Source: Microbacterium protaetiae
Lineage (GTDB): Bacteria > Actinomycetota > Actinomycetes > Actinomycetales > Microbacteriaceae
Reading direction: 5' to 3'
Assembly: GCF_004135285.1 (NCBI RefSeq)
Contig: NZ_CP035494.1
Location: 1,798,001 to 1,862,000, forward strand
Length of the DNA stretch: 64,000 nucleotides
Positions 26,269 through 37,003 of the stretch are shown piece after piece. The position numbers were made by a program, and so were the translations under genes. The stretch's first letter is position 1, and every line of letters begins with the position of its first letter. Under the pieces are notes generated by a model, which saw only the letters and a list, made by a program, of their open reading frames with translations, did not search any database and was not told where the DNA came from.

Positions 26269-27786
26269 ATGACCGACACCCCTGCCCCCACGCTCGACAC
26301 GAGCGAAGACGACGTCGTCGAGCAGAAGGCCGTGCGCATGGCCAAGCGCGAGCGGCTGATCGCTGAGCGGGGGGATGCCGCAGGCGGCGCGTATCCGGTC
26401 ACGGTGCCGGTGACCGACACGATCCCCGCTCTGCGCGAGCGGTTCGGAGATCTCGAGGCCGGCGCCGAAACCGACGTCACCGCCGCGGTTGCCGGACGCG
26501 TGGTGTTCAGCCGCAACACGGGCAAGCTGTGCTTCGCGGCACTGCAGTCGGGTGACGGCAGTCGCATCCAGGCGATGGTTTCGCTCGCCTCGGTCGGCGA
26601 CGAGTCGCTGCAGCGCTGGAAGGAACTCGTCGACCTCGGCGATCACGTGTATGTGCGCGGACAGGTCATCTCGAGCCGCCGCGGCGAACTGTCGATCATG
26701 GTCGATGACTGGGCCATAGCATCCAAGGCGCTGCTGCCGCTGCCGAACCTCTACTCCGAGCTTTCCGAAGAGAGCCGCGTGCGCTCGCGCTACCTCGATC
26801 TGATCGTGCGCGACCAGGCCCGACAGACCGTGCGCGCCCGCGCGAAAGTCAACGCGAGTCTGCGCCAGACCTTCACGGCGCACGACTTCATCGAGGTCGA
26901 GACGCCGATGCTGCAGATTCAGCACGGCGGGGCGGCGGCGCGTCCGTTCGTGACGCACTCGAACGCCTTCGACGCCGAGTTGTACCTGCGCATCGCCCCA
27001 GAGCTGTACCTGAAGCGCGCCGCCGTCGGCGGCATCGACCGCGTGTTCGAGATCAACCGCAACTTCCGCAACGAGGGCGCCGACTCCACGCACAGCCCCG
27101 AGTTCGCAATGCTCGAGGCCTACCAGGCCTACAGCGACTACAACGGCATCGCCGACCTCACGCAAGAGCTCGTGCAGAACGCCGCGGTCGCCGTCGCCGG
27201 GTCGACCACCGTCACCTGGGCCGACGGCACCGAATACGACCTGGGCGGGCAGTGGGACCGCATCTCGATGTACGGCTCGCTGTCGGCGGCAGCGGGGGTC
27301 GATATCACCCCGCAGAGCTCGCTGGCCGACCTCGAGGCGCTCGCCGCCGCGAACGGGGTCGACGAACCGTCGCATCCCACCCACGGCAAGTGGGTCGAAG
27401 AGCTGTGGGAGCACTTCGTCAAGCCGGGCCTTTCCCGCCCCACGTTCGTGATGGACTTCCCCGTCGACACCAGCCCGCTCGTGCGCGATCACCGCTCCAT
27501 CGCGGGCGTGGTCGAGAAGTGGGACCTCTATGTGCGCGGCTTCGAGCTGGCCACCGGATACTCCGAGCTCGTCGACCCGGTCATCCAGCGCGAGCGGTTC
27601 GTCGCGCAGGCGAAGCTGGCCGCCGCCGGCGACGACGAGGCCATGCGCATCGACGAGGAGTTCCTGCGCGCCATGGAGCACGGCATGCCTCCGATGGGCG
27701 GCATGGGCATGGGCATCGACCGGCTGCTGATGGCGATCACCGGGCTGGGCATCCGCGAGACGATCCTGTTCCCGCTCGTCAAGTAG
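26269..27786 (+). CDS. lysS: Lysyl-tRNA synthetase, class II
   Basis: A 505-residue class II synthetase that charges tRNA-Lys. The N-terminal OB fold includes TAAVAGRVVFSRNTGKLCF. The catalytic motifs are VETPMLQ (motif 1 region), RVFEINRNFRNEG (motif 2) and GMGMGIDRLLM (motif 3). ATG 26269 is preceded by GAGGAG and starts MTDTPAPTLD, as in relatives. The frame is open upstream through repeats, which is not coding. Confidence 0.97.
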   Translation: MTDTPAPTLDTSEDDVVEQKAVRMAKRERLIAERGDAAGGAYPVTVPVTDTIPALRERFGDLEAGAETDVTAAVAGRVVFSRNTGKLCFAALQSGDGSRIQAMVSLASVGDESLQRWKELVDLGDHVYVRGQVISSRRGELSIMVDDWAIASKALLPLPNLYSELSEESRVRSRYLDLIVRDQARQTVRARAKVNASLRQTFTAHDFIEVETPMLQIQHGGAAARPFVTHSNAFDAELYLRIAPELYLKRAAVGGIDRVFEINRNFRNEGADSTHSPEFAMLEAYQAYSDYNGIADLTQELVQNAAVAVAGSTTVTWADGTEYDLGGQWDRISMYGSLSAAAGVDITPQSSLADLEALAAANGVDEPSHPTHGKWVEELWEHFVKPGLSRPTFVMDFPVDTSPLVRDHRSIAGVVEKWDLYVRGFELATGYSELVDPVIQRERFVAQAKLAAAGDDEAMRIDEEFLRAMEHGMPPMGGMGMGIDRLLMAITGLGIRETILFPLVK

Positions 27787-27837
27787 CGACGAAGGGATGC
27801 CGCCGCCCGGCACAGGGGCCACGGGTACGATAGAGGC

Positions 27838-28026
27838 ATGGACAACTTCTGGGTCGCCGCGGTGTGGTCGCTGATCCCCACCGTCGTCGTGCTCGGACTG
27901 CTGATCTTCATCCTGCGCTCGGTTGTGCACATGGACCGCAACGAGCGACGCACCTATGCGAAGGTCCAGGCTGAGGAGCGCGCGAAGCGCGGGCTCCCGC
28001 CGACGCCTCCCGCAGCCTCGCACTGA
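27838..28026 (+). CDS. Small single-span membrane protein
   Basis: A 62-residue protein with one membrane helix (VWSLIPTVVVLGLLIFILRSVV) followed by a basic cytoplasmic tail (RNERRTYAKVQAEERAKR). It lies 51 bases after lysS and before a terminator, a common setting in Microbacteriaceae. No domain name can be assigned. Confidence 0.75.
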   Translation: MDNFWVAAVWSLIPTVVVLGLLIFILRSVVHMDRNERRTYAKVQAEERAKRGLPPTPPAASH

Positions 28027-28056
28027 GGCATCCCCCTCCCTCTGCGCGCTCTGCCC

Positions 28057-28086
28057 GCCCGCCGCGCCAATCGGCGGGCGCTTTTT
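28057..28086 (+). terminator. Rho-independent terminator after lysS unit
   Basis: GCCCGCCG pairs with CGGCGGGC over a 7-base loop and is followed by GCTTTTT. Confidence 0.85.
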
Positions 28087-28123
28087 GGATACGCTGAGTG
28101 CCGAGAAGATCGGGGGAGGCGGG

Positions 28124-29581
28124 ATGGCGCTGATCGTCGAGTGGTGGCCGATCGTCGTTCTCGTCTTCGACATCATCATCCGCATCGCGGCGATCATCAT
28201 CGTGCCGCGCAATCGCCGGCCCACCGCCGCGATGGCGTGGCTGCTGGCGATCTATTTCATTCCCGTCATCGGCGTTCTGCTCTTCTTGCTCATCGGCACG
28301 CCGCGGCTGCCCCGCAAGCGGCGCCGCAAGCAAGACGCCATCAACGACTTCATCCGCGATGCCAGCTCGCAGCTCGACCTGGGTTCGCTGCGCCCGCACG
28401 CGCCCGCCTGGTTCACCTCGCTCGTGACGATGAACCACACGCTGGGCGCCATGCCGCTGTCGGGCGACAACGAGGCCCACCTGATCTCGGACTATCAGCG
28501 CAGCCTGGATGCCATGGCCGAGGCGATCCGCGGGGCGAAGAAGTTCGTGCACGTCGAGTTCTACATTCTGCAGACGGATGCCGCGACCGACGGGTTCTTC
28601 GCGGCGCTCGAAGAAGCCCGCAGCCGCGGCATCCCGGTGCGCGTGCTGCTGGACCACTGGGCGAACCTGCGCAAACCCCACTATCGCAAGACCCTCAAGC
28701 GGCTGACCCGGATGGGCGCGCGCTGGCGGCTCATGCTGCCGGTGCAGCCGCTGCGGGGCACGTATCAGCGGCCCGATCTGCGCAACCACCGCAAGCTTCT
28801 CGTCGTCGACGGCGAGGTCGCGTTCATGGGCTCGCAGAACATCACCGACTCGACGTACAACCTGCGCAAGAACATCCGCCGCGGGCTGCACTGGGTCGAC
28901 CTGATGGTGAAGCTGCAGGGGCCGATCGTCGGATCGGTGAACGCCGTGTTCCTCTCGGACTGGTACAGCGAGACCGACGAGGCGCTGCAGACCGAAGACG
29001 AGATGTTCGCGATAACTCCCAGCGAGGGCGACCTGGACTGCCAGATAGTGCCGAGCGGGCCGGGCTTCAGGTTCGAGAACAATCTGCGGCTGTTCCTCGG
29101 GCTGATGTATGCCGCGCAGCGCAAGCTCATCATCGTCAGCCCATACTTCGTGCCCGACGAGGCGCTGCTGCTGGCGGTGACCACCGCGTGCCACCGCGGA
29201 CTGCAGGTCGAGTTGTTCGTGTCGGAGATCGGCGACCAGGCTCTCGTGTATCACGCGCAGCGCAGCTACTACGAGGCGCTGCTGCGCGCGGGCGTGCGCA
29301 TCTGGCTGTACCGCGCGCCGTACATTCTGCACTCCAAGTCGATGACGATCGACGACGAGGTTGCGATCATCGGGTCGAGCAACATGGACATGCGCTCGTT
29401 CGGTCTGAACCTGGAGATCTCGATGCTCGTGCGCGGCGAGGAGTTCGTCACCGAGATGCGCCAGGTCGAACAGCAGTACCGCGAGCTCTCGCGCGAGATC
29501 ACGCTCGAGGAGTGGTTGCAGCAGCCGCTGCGCTCGACGGTGCTCGACAATATCGCGCGGCTGACTTCGGCGCTGCAGTAG
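28124..29581 (+). CDS. cls: Cardiolipin synthase (phospholipase D family)
   Basis: A 485-residue membrane enzyme of the phospholipase D superfamily that makes cardiolipin. Two N-terminal membrane helices (WWPIVVLVFDIIIRIAAIII and a second near residue 40) precede two HKD motifs: NHRKLLVVDGEVAFMGSQN and LHSKSMTIDDEVAIIGSSN. ATG 28124 has GGGGGAGG upstream. It is flanked by a terminator on the left and array B on the right. Confidence 0.93.
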   Translation: MALIVEWWPIVVLVFDIIIRIAAIIIVPRNRRPTAAMAWLLAIYFIPVIGVLLFLLIGTPRLPRKRRRKQDAINDFIRDASSQLDLGSLRPHAPAWFTSLVTMNHTLGAMPLSGDNEAHLISDYQRSLDAMAEAIRGAKKFVHVEFYILQTDAATDGFFAALEEARSRGIPVRVLLDHWANLRKPHYRKTLKRLTRMGARWRLMLPVQPLRGTYQRPDLRNHRKLLVVDGEVAFMGSQNITDSTYNLRKNIRRGLHWVDLMVKLQGPIVGSVNAVFLSDWYSETDEALQTEDEMFAITPSEGDLDCQIVPSGPGFRFENNLRLFLGLMYAAQRKLIIVSPYFVPDEALLLAVTTACHRGLQVELFVSEIGDQALVYHAQRSYYEALLRAGVRIWLYRAPYILHSKSMTIDDEVAIIGSSNMDMRSFGLNLEISMLVRGEEFVTEMRQVEQQYRELSREITLEEWLQQPLRSTVLDNIARLTSALQ

Positions 29582-29716
29582 GGGGTGCGCTGCGGGTGCG
29601 CGTGCGCTGTGTTGCGGGCGCGCTGTGGGTGCGGGTGCGGGTGCGCTGTGGGTGCGTTGCGTTGCGGGTGCGTTGTGTTGCGCCATCGCCGCGCTGCGGC
29701 ATCCCTGCAGTCCTTC
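29582..29716. repeat. GT/GC low-complexity stretch after cls
   Basis: Degenerate repeats of GTGCGCTG/GGTGCGGGTGCG with no gene or terminator recognised; leads directly into array B. Confidence 0.6.
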
Positions 29717-30213
29717 AGTCGTCGCATATGCACCCCTCTACGCGGGCGGAGGGGCCATATGCGACGACTGAAAGAATCGGCATCCGGTTGAGTCGTCACG
29801 TGTGGCCCCTGTTCGGGCGTGGGAGGGGTCATATGCGACGACTGAGCGAATCGGCATCTGCTTGAGTCGTCACGTATGGCCCCCATTTGGGCGTGGGAGG
29901 GGCCATATGCGACGACTGAGCGAATCGGCATCCGGTTGAGTCGTCACGTGTGGCCCCTGTTCGGGCGTGGGAGGGGCCATATGCGACGACTGAGCGAATC
30001 GGCATCCGGTTGAGTCGTCACATGTGGCCCCCGTTCGGGCGTGGGAGGGGTCATATGCGACGACTGAGCGAATCGACATCTGCTTGAGTCGTCACGTGTG
30101 GCCCCTGTTCGGGCGTGGGAGGGGTCATATGCGACGACTGAAAGAATCGGCATCCGCTTGAGTCGTCACGGATGGCCCCCATTTCGGCCCTGGAGGGGCC
30201 ATATGCGACGACT
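29717..30213. repeat. Palindromic-repeat array B (7 units, exact 74-bp period)
   Basis: Units start at 29717, 29791, 29865, 29939, 30013, 30087 and 30161. Each is 53 bp: left arm AGTCGTCACGTGTGGCCCC (variants), 15-base loop (mostly TGTTCGGGCGTGGGA) and right arm GGGG(C/T)CATATGCGACGACT. The six 21-bp spacers are near-identical (GAGCGAATCGGCATCCGGTTG type). The first unit has the symmetric GCATATG left arm; later units mostly have ACGTGTG. The array lies between cls and the DUF559 gene. Confidence 0.95.
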
Positions 30214-30318
30214 GAGTCTGAGCTCATTCGCTCGCCGCGTCGCGCGGCGCGACGAAGGGATGCCGCAGCCTGTGGATAACTTTCGCGGGCGACATCGCGA
30301 TCATGCCAGCGTGGATGT

Positions 30319-31347
30319 ATGCCAGCGCGCGACCTGCCGTCCGGCCTCGGACCTGCCTTCGACGTCGCCGCCGCGCGCCGAGCCGGGGTAAGCCGTAAGA
30401 GACTGCGTGCTCGCGACCTCGAGCGGCCCTTCCACGGCGTGCGTTCGGTCTCGGGTGCGTCTTTGATCGCCGATGCCGCTGAAGACGCGAAGCGCGCGTA
30501 TCCGCGCAGCACCGAGATTGCACGCATCCATGAGCGCGCGGCGCAGTACGCGCCGATCATGTCTGAGAACAGTTTCTACATCGGCGTGACGGCGATCATG
30601 CTGTGGGGTGGCCCGCTGTCGCAGGACCTCTTTCGCGCGGTGGGTGACCAGTCGCCCGTGTTCGACCCCGACGTGCTCGAGGTCGCCGTGCATCACCCGC
30701 GGCGCGCTCCCCGGGGTCGTGGCATCCACGGTCGCGCAGTGCGACCGCATCTGGTGTCGATGGTGACGCACCCCGTTTCGGGGCTGCGCTTGGCGAGTCC
30801 CTCATCCGCTTGGGCGACAGTGGGATCGGTGCTGCCACATCCGTACGATCTCGTCGCCATCGCCGACAGCTTCGTGCGCATCGCGCGGCCGCCACACGGC
30901 CGGCCGTGGGCCGCGGTGCCGACGCCGCTCGCGACGCAGAAGCAGCTCACCGCCGCAGTGCTCGCCGGCCGGCGAGCAGGCAAGCCGCAGCTGTTGGCCG
31001 CGCTGCCGCGGGTACGCACGGGGTCGGCCTCACGCACCGAGACCTGGACCCGCCTCACTCTCATCGACGGCGGACTGCCCGAGCCAGTGCTCGACCATGA
31101 CGTGTTCGACGATCTCGGTGCCTTCCTCGCCTGCGTTGACATGGCCTACCCGCAGTGGAAGATCGCGATCGAATACGAGGGAACCCACCACAACGATGAC
31201 GGCCAATGGCAGAGCGACATCGATCGCTATGCGCGGCTTGAAGCAGCCGGTTGGCTGGTGATCCGCGTCACGCGCGCGATGCTGTTCGCCAGCCCGCACA
31301 AGCTCGTGGCGCGGGTGCGCGACGCCATCGGCCGCCGGGCACGGTGA
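30319..31347 (+). CDS. DUF559/Vsr-like endonuclease-domain protein
   Basis: A 342-residue protein. The N-terminal ~60 residues (AFDVAAARRAGVSRKRLRARDLERPFHGVRS) resemble the helical DNA-binding part found in AbiEi-like or DUF559-linked proteins. The C-terminal ~90 residues form a PD-(D/E)XK-like domain with YPQWKIAIEYEGTHH and RLEAAGWLVIRVT. The substrate is unknown; such genes are frequent and often multicopy in Microbacteriaceae. It starts 105 bases after array B. An ATG at 30319 is used, with no strong ribosome site. Confidence 0.7.
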   Translation: MPARDLPSGLGPAFDVAAARRAGVSRKRLRARDLERPFHGVRSVSGASLIADAAEDAKRAYPRSTEIARIHERAAQYAPIMSENSFYIGVTAIMLWGGPLSQDLFRAVGDQSPVFDPDVLEVAVHHPRRAPRGRGIHGRAVRPHLVSMVTHPVSGLRLASPSSAWATVGSVLPHPYDLVAIADSFVRIARPPHGRPWAAVPTPLATQKQLTAAVLAGRRAGKPQLLAALPRVRTGSASRTETWTRLTLIDGGLPEPVLDHDVFDDLGAFLACVDMAYPQWKIAIEYEGTHHNDDGQWQSDIDRYARLEAAGWLVIRVTRAMLFASPHKLVARVRDAIGRRAR

Positions 31348-31361
31348 AGCGCGGGTCGCGG

Positions 31362-31640
31362 CGGCTTCGGGATGCCGCGCCCGGCGCGGGCTGCGGCGGC
31401 TTCTGGATGCCGCGCCCGGCGTGGGTGCGTCAGCTTCGGAAGGCCGCCCCCGGCGTGGGTGCGTCAGCTTCGGGATGCCGTCCCTGGCGCTGAGCGCGGC
31501 GGTTTCTGGATGCCGCGCCCGGCGCGGGCTGCGGCGGTTTCGGGATGCCGCGCCCGGCGCGGGCTGCGGCGGTTTCGGGATGCCGCGCCCGGCGCGGGCT
31601 GCGGCGGTTTCTGGATGCCGCGCCCGGCGCGGGCTGCGGC
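31362..31640. repeat. 35-bp tandem repeats (about 8 units)
   Basis: Units of CGGTTTCGGGATGCCGCGCC plus CGGCGCGGGCTGCGG recur with a 35-bp period; the left units are more diverged. Because 35 is not a multiple of three, the frame rotates and the block is unlikely to be coding. Confidence 0.8.
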
Positions 31641-31661
31641 ATCCATGCGGTCCGGTCCTTC

Positions 31662-31714
31662 AGTCGTCGCATATGGCCCCTTCTACCGCGAGCAGGGGGC
31701 AATATGCGACGACT
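31662..31714. repeat. Palindromic repeat, single unit (locus C)
   Basis: A 53-bp unit with the symmetric left arm AGTCGTCGCATATGGCCCC, loop TTCTACCGCGAGCAG and right arm GGGGCAATATGCGACGACT. The palindrome extends outward to TTCAG...CTGAA, so this may be close to the original inserted form. Confidence 0.9.
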
Positions 31715-31854
31715 GAATGGCGCGTGGCGACCGCGCACAGCGCGCTTCGCGGTCGTGGCGCCCACCCTCGGTGGCGGCATCCTCCCTCGGTGCGCGGCAC
31801 GTCGGTCGCGGCATCCACCCTCGGTGCGCGGCACGTCGGTTGCGGCATCCGCCC

Positions 31855-32334
31855 TCAGCGCGCTTCGCGCCCGCGCCGCGTCGTCAGTACCGGGCCCATG
31901 CCGCCCTCCTGCGGCGGCTTGGTCGCGACGGGCGGCCGTGTGGCGTCGCCGAATGCCGAGACGAGGATGTCGCGCACGCTGTCGAAGCGCCGCGAGAGGA
32001 TGAGCAGATCGTCCAGCCGCATCGGCTCGTCGCCATGCTGCAGTCGTGAGAGCCGGTCGAGGGTGAGCTCGGGTGAGGTCGTCGCGAGGGTCGGCAGCAG
32101 CGTGGCGAGGTTGGTGCGTAGCATCAGCACTTCTTCGCGAACGGCGTTGGCCACCCAGTGCTGCAGGTTCGCGGCGATGAACCGCGCATCGGTCGGATCG
32201 ACACCGGCCGCCGCGCGCATGGGTTTGCCCCAGCGCCCGAACATCTCGGGGCGGTCGACGAGGTCGCGCGGCCGGGGCCCGTCGGCGGTGTCATCGGGTG
32301 CGTCGCGCATCGGGTTGAACACGAACTCGCTCAC
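31855..32334 (-). CDS. Hypothetical helical protein
   Basis: A 159-residue protein starting at GTG 32334 (MSEFVFNPMRDAPDD). It is mostly hydrophilic and helical, with FIAANLQHWVANAVREEVLM in the middle and LDDLLILSRRFDSVRDILVSAF near the end. No membrane segment. Family not recognised. It is followed on the left by repeats and by other GC-rich sequence (31715-31854) without a gene. Confidence 0.55.
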   Translation of the reverse strand: MSEFVFNPMRDAPDDTADGPRPRDLVDRPEMFGRWGKPMRAAAGVDPTDARFIAANLQHWVANAVREEVLMLRTNLATLLPTLATTSPELTLDRLSRLQHGDEPMRLDDLLILSRRFDSVRDILVSAFGDATRPPVATKPPQEGGMGPVLTTRRGREAR

Positions 32335-32381
32335 GCATCGATGCTAACCGCGCCCGCGTCGTGCGGGGCAGGATGCCGCAC

Positions 32382-32612
32382 TCAGTCGGCCCGCACGAGC
32401 AAATCGCCGATCTCGCAGTCGAGGGCGCGGCATATCGCCGACAGCGTCGAATAGCGGATCGCCCGCGCACGGTCGTTCTTGAGCACCGACAGGTTCACGA
32501 TCGAGACGCCGACGATCTCGCTCAGACGTGTGAGCGTCATCCCGCGCTCGGCGAGCAGCTCGTCGAGTCGGCAGTGGATGCCGGTGGCGTCGTCGTCGTC
32601 CGGAGGCGTCAC
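32382..32612 (-). CDS. XRE-family helix-turn-helix regulator (YozG/Xre-like)
   Basis: A 76-residue regulator made almost entirely of one HTH domain: LDELLAERGMTLTRLSEIVGVS, then VLKNDRARAIRYSTLSAICRAL and CEIGDLL. Small XRE proteins of this kind are often coupled to DUF2975 membrane proteins. The GTG start overlaps the stop of the DUF2975-like gene upstream. It is the last gene of a three-gene minus-strand operon and probably controls it. Confidence 0.85.
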   Translation of the reverse strand: MTPPDDDDATGIHCRLDELLAERGMTLTRLSEIVGVSIVNLSVLKNDRARAIRYSTLSAICRALDCEIGDLLVRAD

Positions 32613-33292
32613 ACGAGTCCTTCCGTGTCGCGCTGCAGCGTGCGCCCGTACCGCATCAGGGCGGCGAACGCTCCGAGCCCGATGGCCAGCCAGACCGGCC
32701 ACCAGTCGATGGAGAACAGCCCGGCGGCCTGCGGGCCGGGCTCCCCGAGTCCGGCGGCGATGATCTCGGCCATCGCCCGCGTTCCGCCGTACTGCTGCAG
32801 CACTTGACCGCTGAGGCCGCCGACGAGTACGACGACTGCGGCGATGAGGCTCAGGCTCGCGACCTCGGGGGCGAACGGCCTGCCCTGGATGAAGCGGAAG
32901 CACGCGATTGCGACAAGTCCGGCCAGAGCGACGGTGATGAGCGTGCCGACCAGGTCGGCTGCGGCCAGCACACTCCGAACCTGCGTCGACAGCACGTCGA
33001 TCGCGGTGAATTGCGCGGTCGTGAATCCGCCGCTGAGCGGGAAGGTGTCGGCGCCGGCCGGCAGCGGCCAGTAAGGGAGGGTGCGAACATCGAACGGCAC
33101 TCCGACGCCGGGGCGAAACCACAGCACAGCACGCACGATGCCCCACAGCAGCGCGATGCCCGCCCACGCCGCCGAGATGACAAGCGTGATGCGCACGATG
33201 GGCGTGGCATCCTCATTACGGCGCGCGCGGAACACGGCCACGATCAGCAGGATCACGCCGGCCATCGAGACCAGAGGCACGAGAAGTCGCAT
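32609..33292 (-). CDS. DUF2975-like membrane protein, copy 2
   Basis: A 227-residue protein with four or five membrane helices, starting MRLLVPLVSMAGVILLIVAV. The extracytoplasmic middle contains LPYWPLPAGADTFPLSGGFTTAQF, and the end is RYGRTLQRDTEGLV. Its start overlaps the stop of copy 1 as TGATG. Copy 1 and copy 2 share topology and an identical last ten codons, so they arose by tandem duplication. Partner of the XRE regulator; function unknown. Confidence 0.8.
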   Translation of the reverse strand: MRLLVPLVSMAGVILLIVAVFRARRNEDATPIVRITLVISAAWAGIALLWGIVRAVLWFRPGVGVPFDVRTLPYWPLPAGADTFPLSGGFTTAQFTAIDVLSTQVRSVLAAADLVGTLITVALAGLVAIACFRFIQGRPFAPEVASLSLIAAVVVLVGGLSGQVLQQYGGTRAMAEIIAAGLGEPGPQAAGLFSIDWWPVWLAIGLGAFAALMRYGRTLQRDTEGLV

Positions 33293-34053
33293 CACACGAG
33301 TCCTTCCGTGTCGCGCTGCAGACGGGTGCCGTACTTGAGTACCGCGGCAAGGGCAGCGAAGCCGAGGCCCGCCCCGACCGGCCAGAACGGGAACTCGATG
33401 CGCAGGCCGGGCTTGGGCAGCAGCATCGTCGGATCCCAGTCGGCCCACGCGGAGGGCACGTTCGACCACTGTGCGCTCGTCACCGACAGCACCTGCTGCG
33501 CTGCCATCGACCCGGCGATGTCGCAGAGCACCGCCGCAGCGATGCCGCCGACGAGAACCACGACCGCGGTGACGGTGGCGAGATTGGCGACGATCTGCGC
33601 GAACGCCGCCCCGCGCAGCAGCTGGAAGCACGCCACGGCTATCAGCGCGGCAATCGCGACCTGCGCGAGCAAGCCGGCTGCCAGGCCGCTCGCCCACAAC
33701 ACCCGCGCCCCGGCAGACAGCCCCTCAACCTGCAGATCAGCCGTCGTGAAGCCGCCGCCGACGCGCGTCGCGCTCGGGCCGGGGGTGATCTCGGCTCCCG
33801 GTGGCAGCTGCGGCCAGTACTCATTCACCGGCACCGAGATCGTGACGTCTTGCGAGGTGAGCACATCGATCACCGTGCCGATGGCGATGATCAGCGCTAT
33901 CGCGCCGTAGAGCGCCGAGCCGGTGAGGGTCACCCCGATCACGCCGTCGATCGCATGTCGCCGCCACGACCGCACGGCCAGCACGAGCACCAGCACGATG
34001 ACGGCCACGGCGAGAAGCAGTATGAGCAGGTGCACCCACGAGAACGAGGCCAT
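33292..34053 (-). CDS. DUF2975-like membrane protein, copy 1
   Basis: A 253-residue paralogue of the next gene: helices at VHLLILLLAVAVIVLVLVLA, LYGAIALIIAIGTVIDVL, LAAGLLAQVAIAALIAVACF and AVVVLVGGIAAAVLC, and the shared tail KYGTRLQRDTEGLV. The conserved middle reads YWPQLPPGAEI, equivalent to YWPLPAGADTF in copy 2. AAGGAT precedes the ATG. An AT-rich inverted-repeat region upstream is the likely promoter/operator. Confidence 0.8.
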   Translation of the reverse strand: MASFSWVHLLILLLAVAVIVLVLVLAVRSWRRHAIDGVIGVTLTGSALYGAIALIIAIGTVIDVLTSQDVTISVPVNEYWPQLPPGAEITPGPSATRVGGGFTTADLQVEGLSAGARVLWASGLAAGLLAQVAIAALIAVACFQLLRGAAFAQIVANLATVTAVVVLVGGIAAAVLCDIAGSMAAQQVLSVTSAQWSNVPSAWADWDPTMLLPKPGLRIEFPFWPVGAGLGFAALAAVLKYGTRLQRDTEGLV

Positions 34054-34062
34054 GCGACATCC

Positions 34063-34096
34063 TTATCGATAATCGTTGTTATCGAAGAACGATAAA
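34063..34096 (-). promoter_or_regulatory. AT-rich operator/promoter of the DUF2975-XRE operon
   Basis: In an otherwise GC-rich region there are overlapping repeats: ATCGTT...AACGAT in inverted orientation and TATCGATA. They lie 10-45 bases upstream of the first gene of the operon, a fitting binding site for its XRE product. Confidence 0.5.
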
Positions 34097-34256
34097 TGCA
34101 TGGATGCCGGGTGTCAAGGACTTTGCGCGTCTGCTGGGCAGCGGCATCCCGAACCGTCACACCGCTATGCCAACGGCGAACAGCGGCGCACGGCCCGCGC
34201 CCGCTCGTTACGCTCGAATCAAGGCGCCAGGAGTGTGCGTCCAGAGGAGTCAGAAG

Positions 34257-36779
<2,523 letters not shown>

Positions 36780-36790
36780 CGGTTGTCGAG

Positions 36791-36830
36791 GAGAAGAGCG
36801 GATGCCACGCGGCATCCGCTCTTCTCGTTT
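36791..36830 (+). terminator. Terminator of clpC
   Basis: GAGAAGAGCGGATGCC and GGCATCCGCTCTTCTC pair perfectly over loop ACGC, followed by GTTTCTC. The stem again includes GGATGCC. Confidence 0.9.
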
Positions 36831-36880
36831 CTCGGCTGGTCTGCATCAGCGCGCCGTGACGAGCGCGTCGATCGTGCCGG

Positions 36881-36964
36881 GTGAAGGACTCGGGAGTCGG
36901 ACGCGAATTGGCGGCCGCCGGCATTCGCGAGTTCTGCAACCTCAAGACCGTCTGGAAGGGCTGA
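36881..36964 (+). pseudogene. Aldehyde dehydrogenase C-terminal remnant
   Basis: The last ~27 codons of an aldehyde dehydrogenase-type gene remain: DSGVGRELAAAGIREFCNLK then TVWKG and a stop. This matches the usual GIGRELG...EFTEVKTV ending. No upstream ALDH sequence exists between it and the clpC terminator. Confidence 0.6.
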
Positions 36965-37003
36965 CACGGCGGCGCCTGCCGGGAAACTCCCTGATCAGCC
37001 GCT

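Noticed and set aside
25735..28224. An 829-codon minus-strand frame opposite lysS
   Set aside because: Antisense of lysS and of the tandem repeats; no homology-like features.
29717..30213. CRISPR array
   Set aside because: Regular repeats and spacers suggest it, but the spacers are nearly identical, repeats are 53 bp with variable left arms, and no cas genes are present.
31372..31716. A 114-codon frame across the 35-bp tandem repeats
   Set aside because: The repeat length is not a multiple of three and the peptide is pure low-complexity Ala/Arg/Gly.
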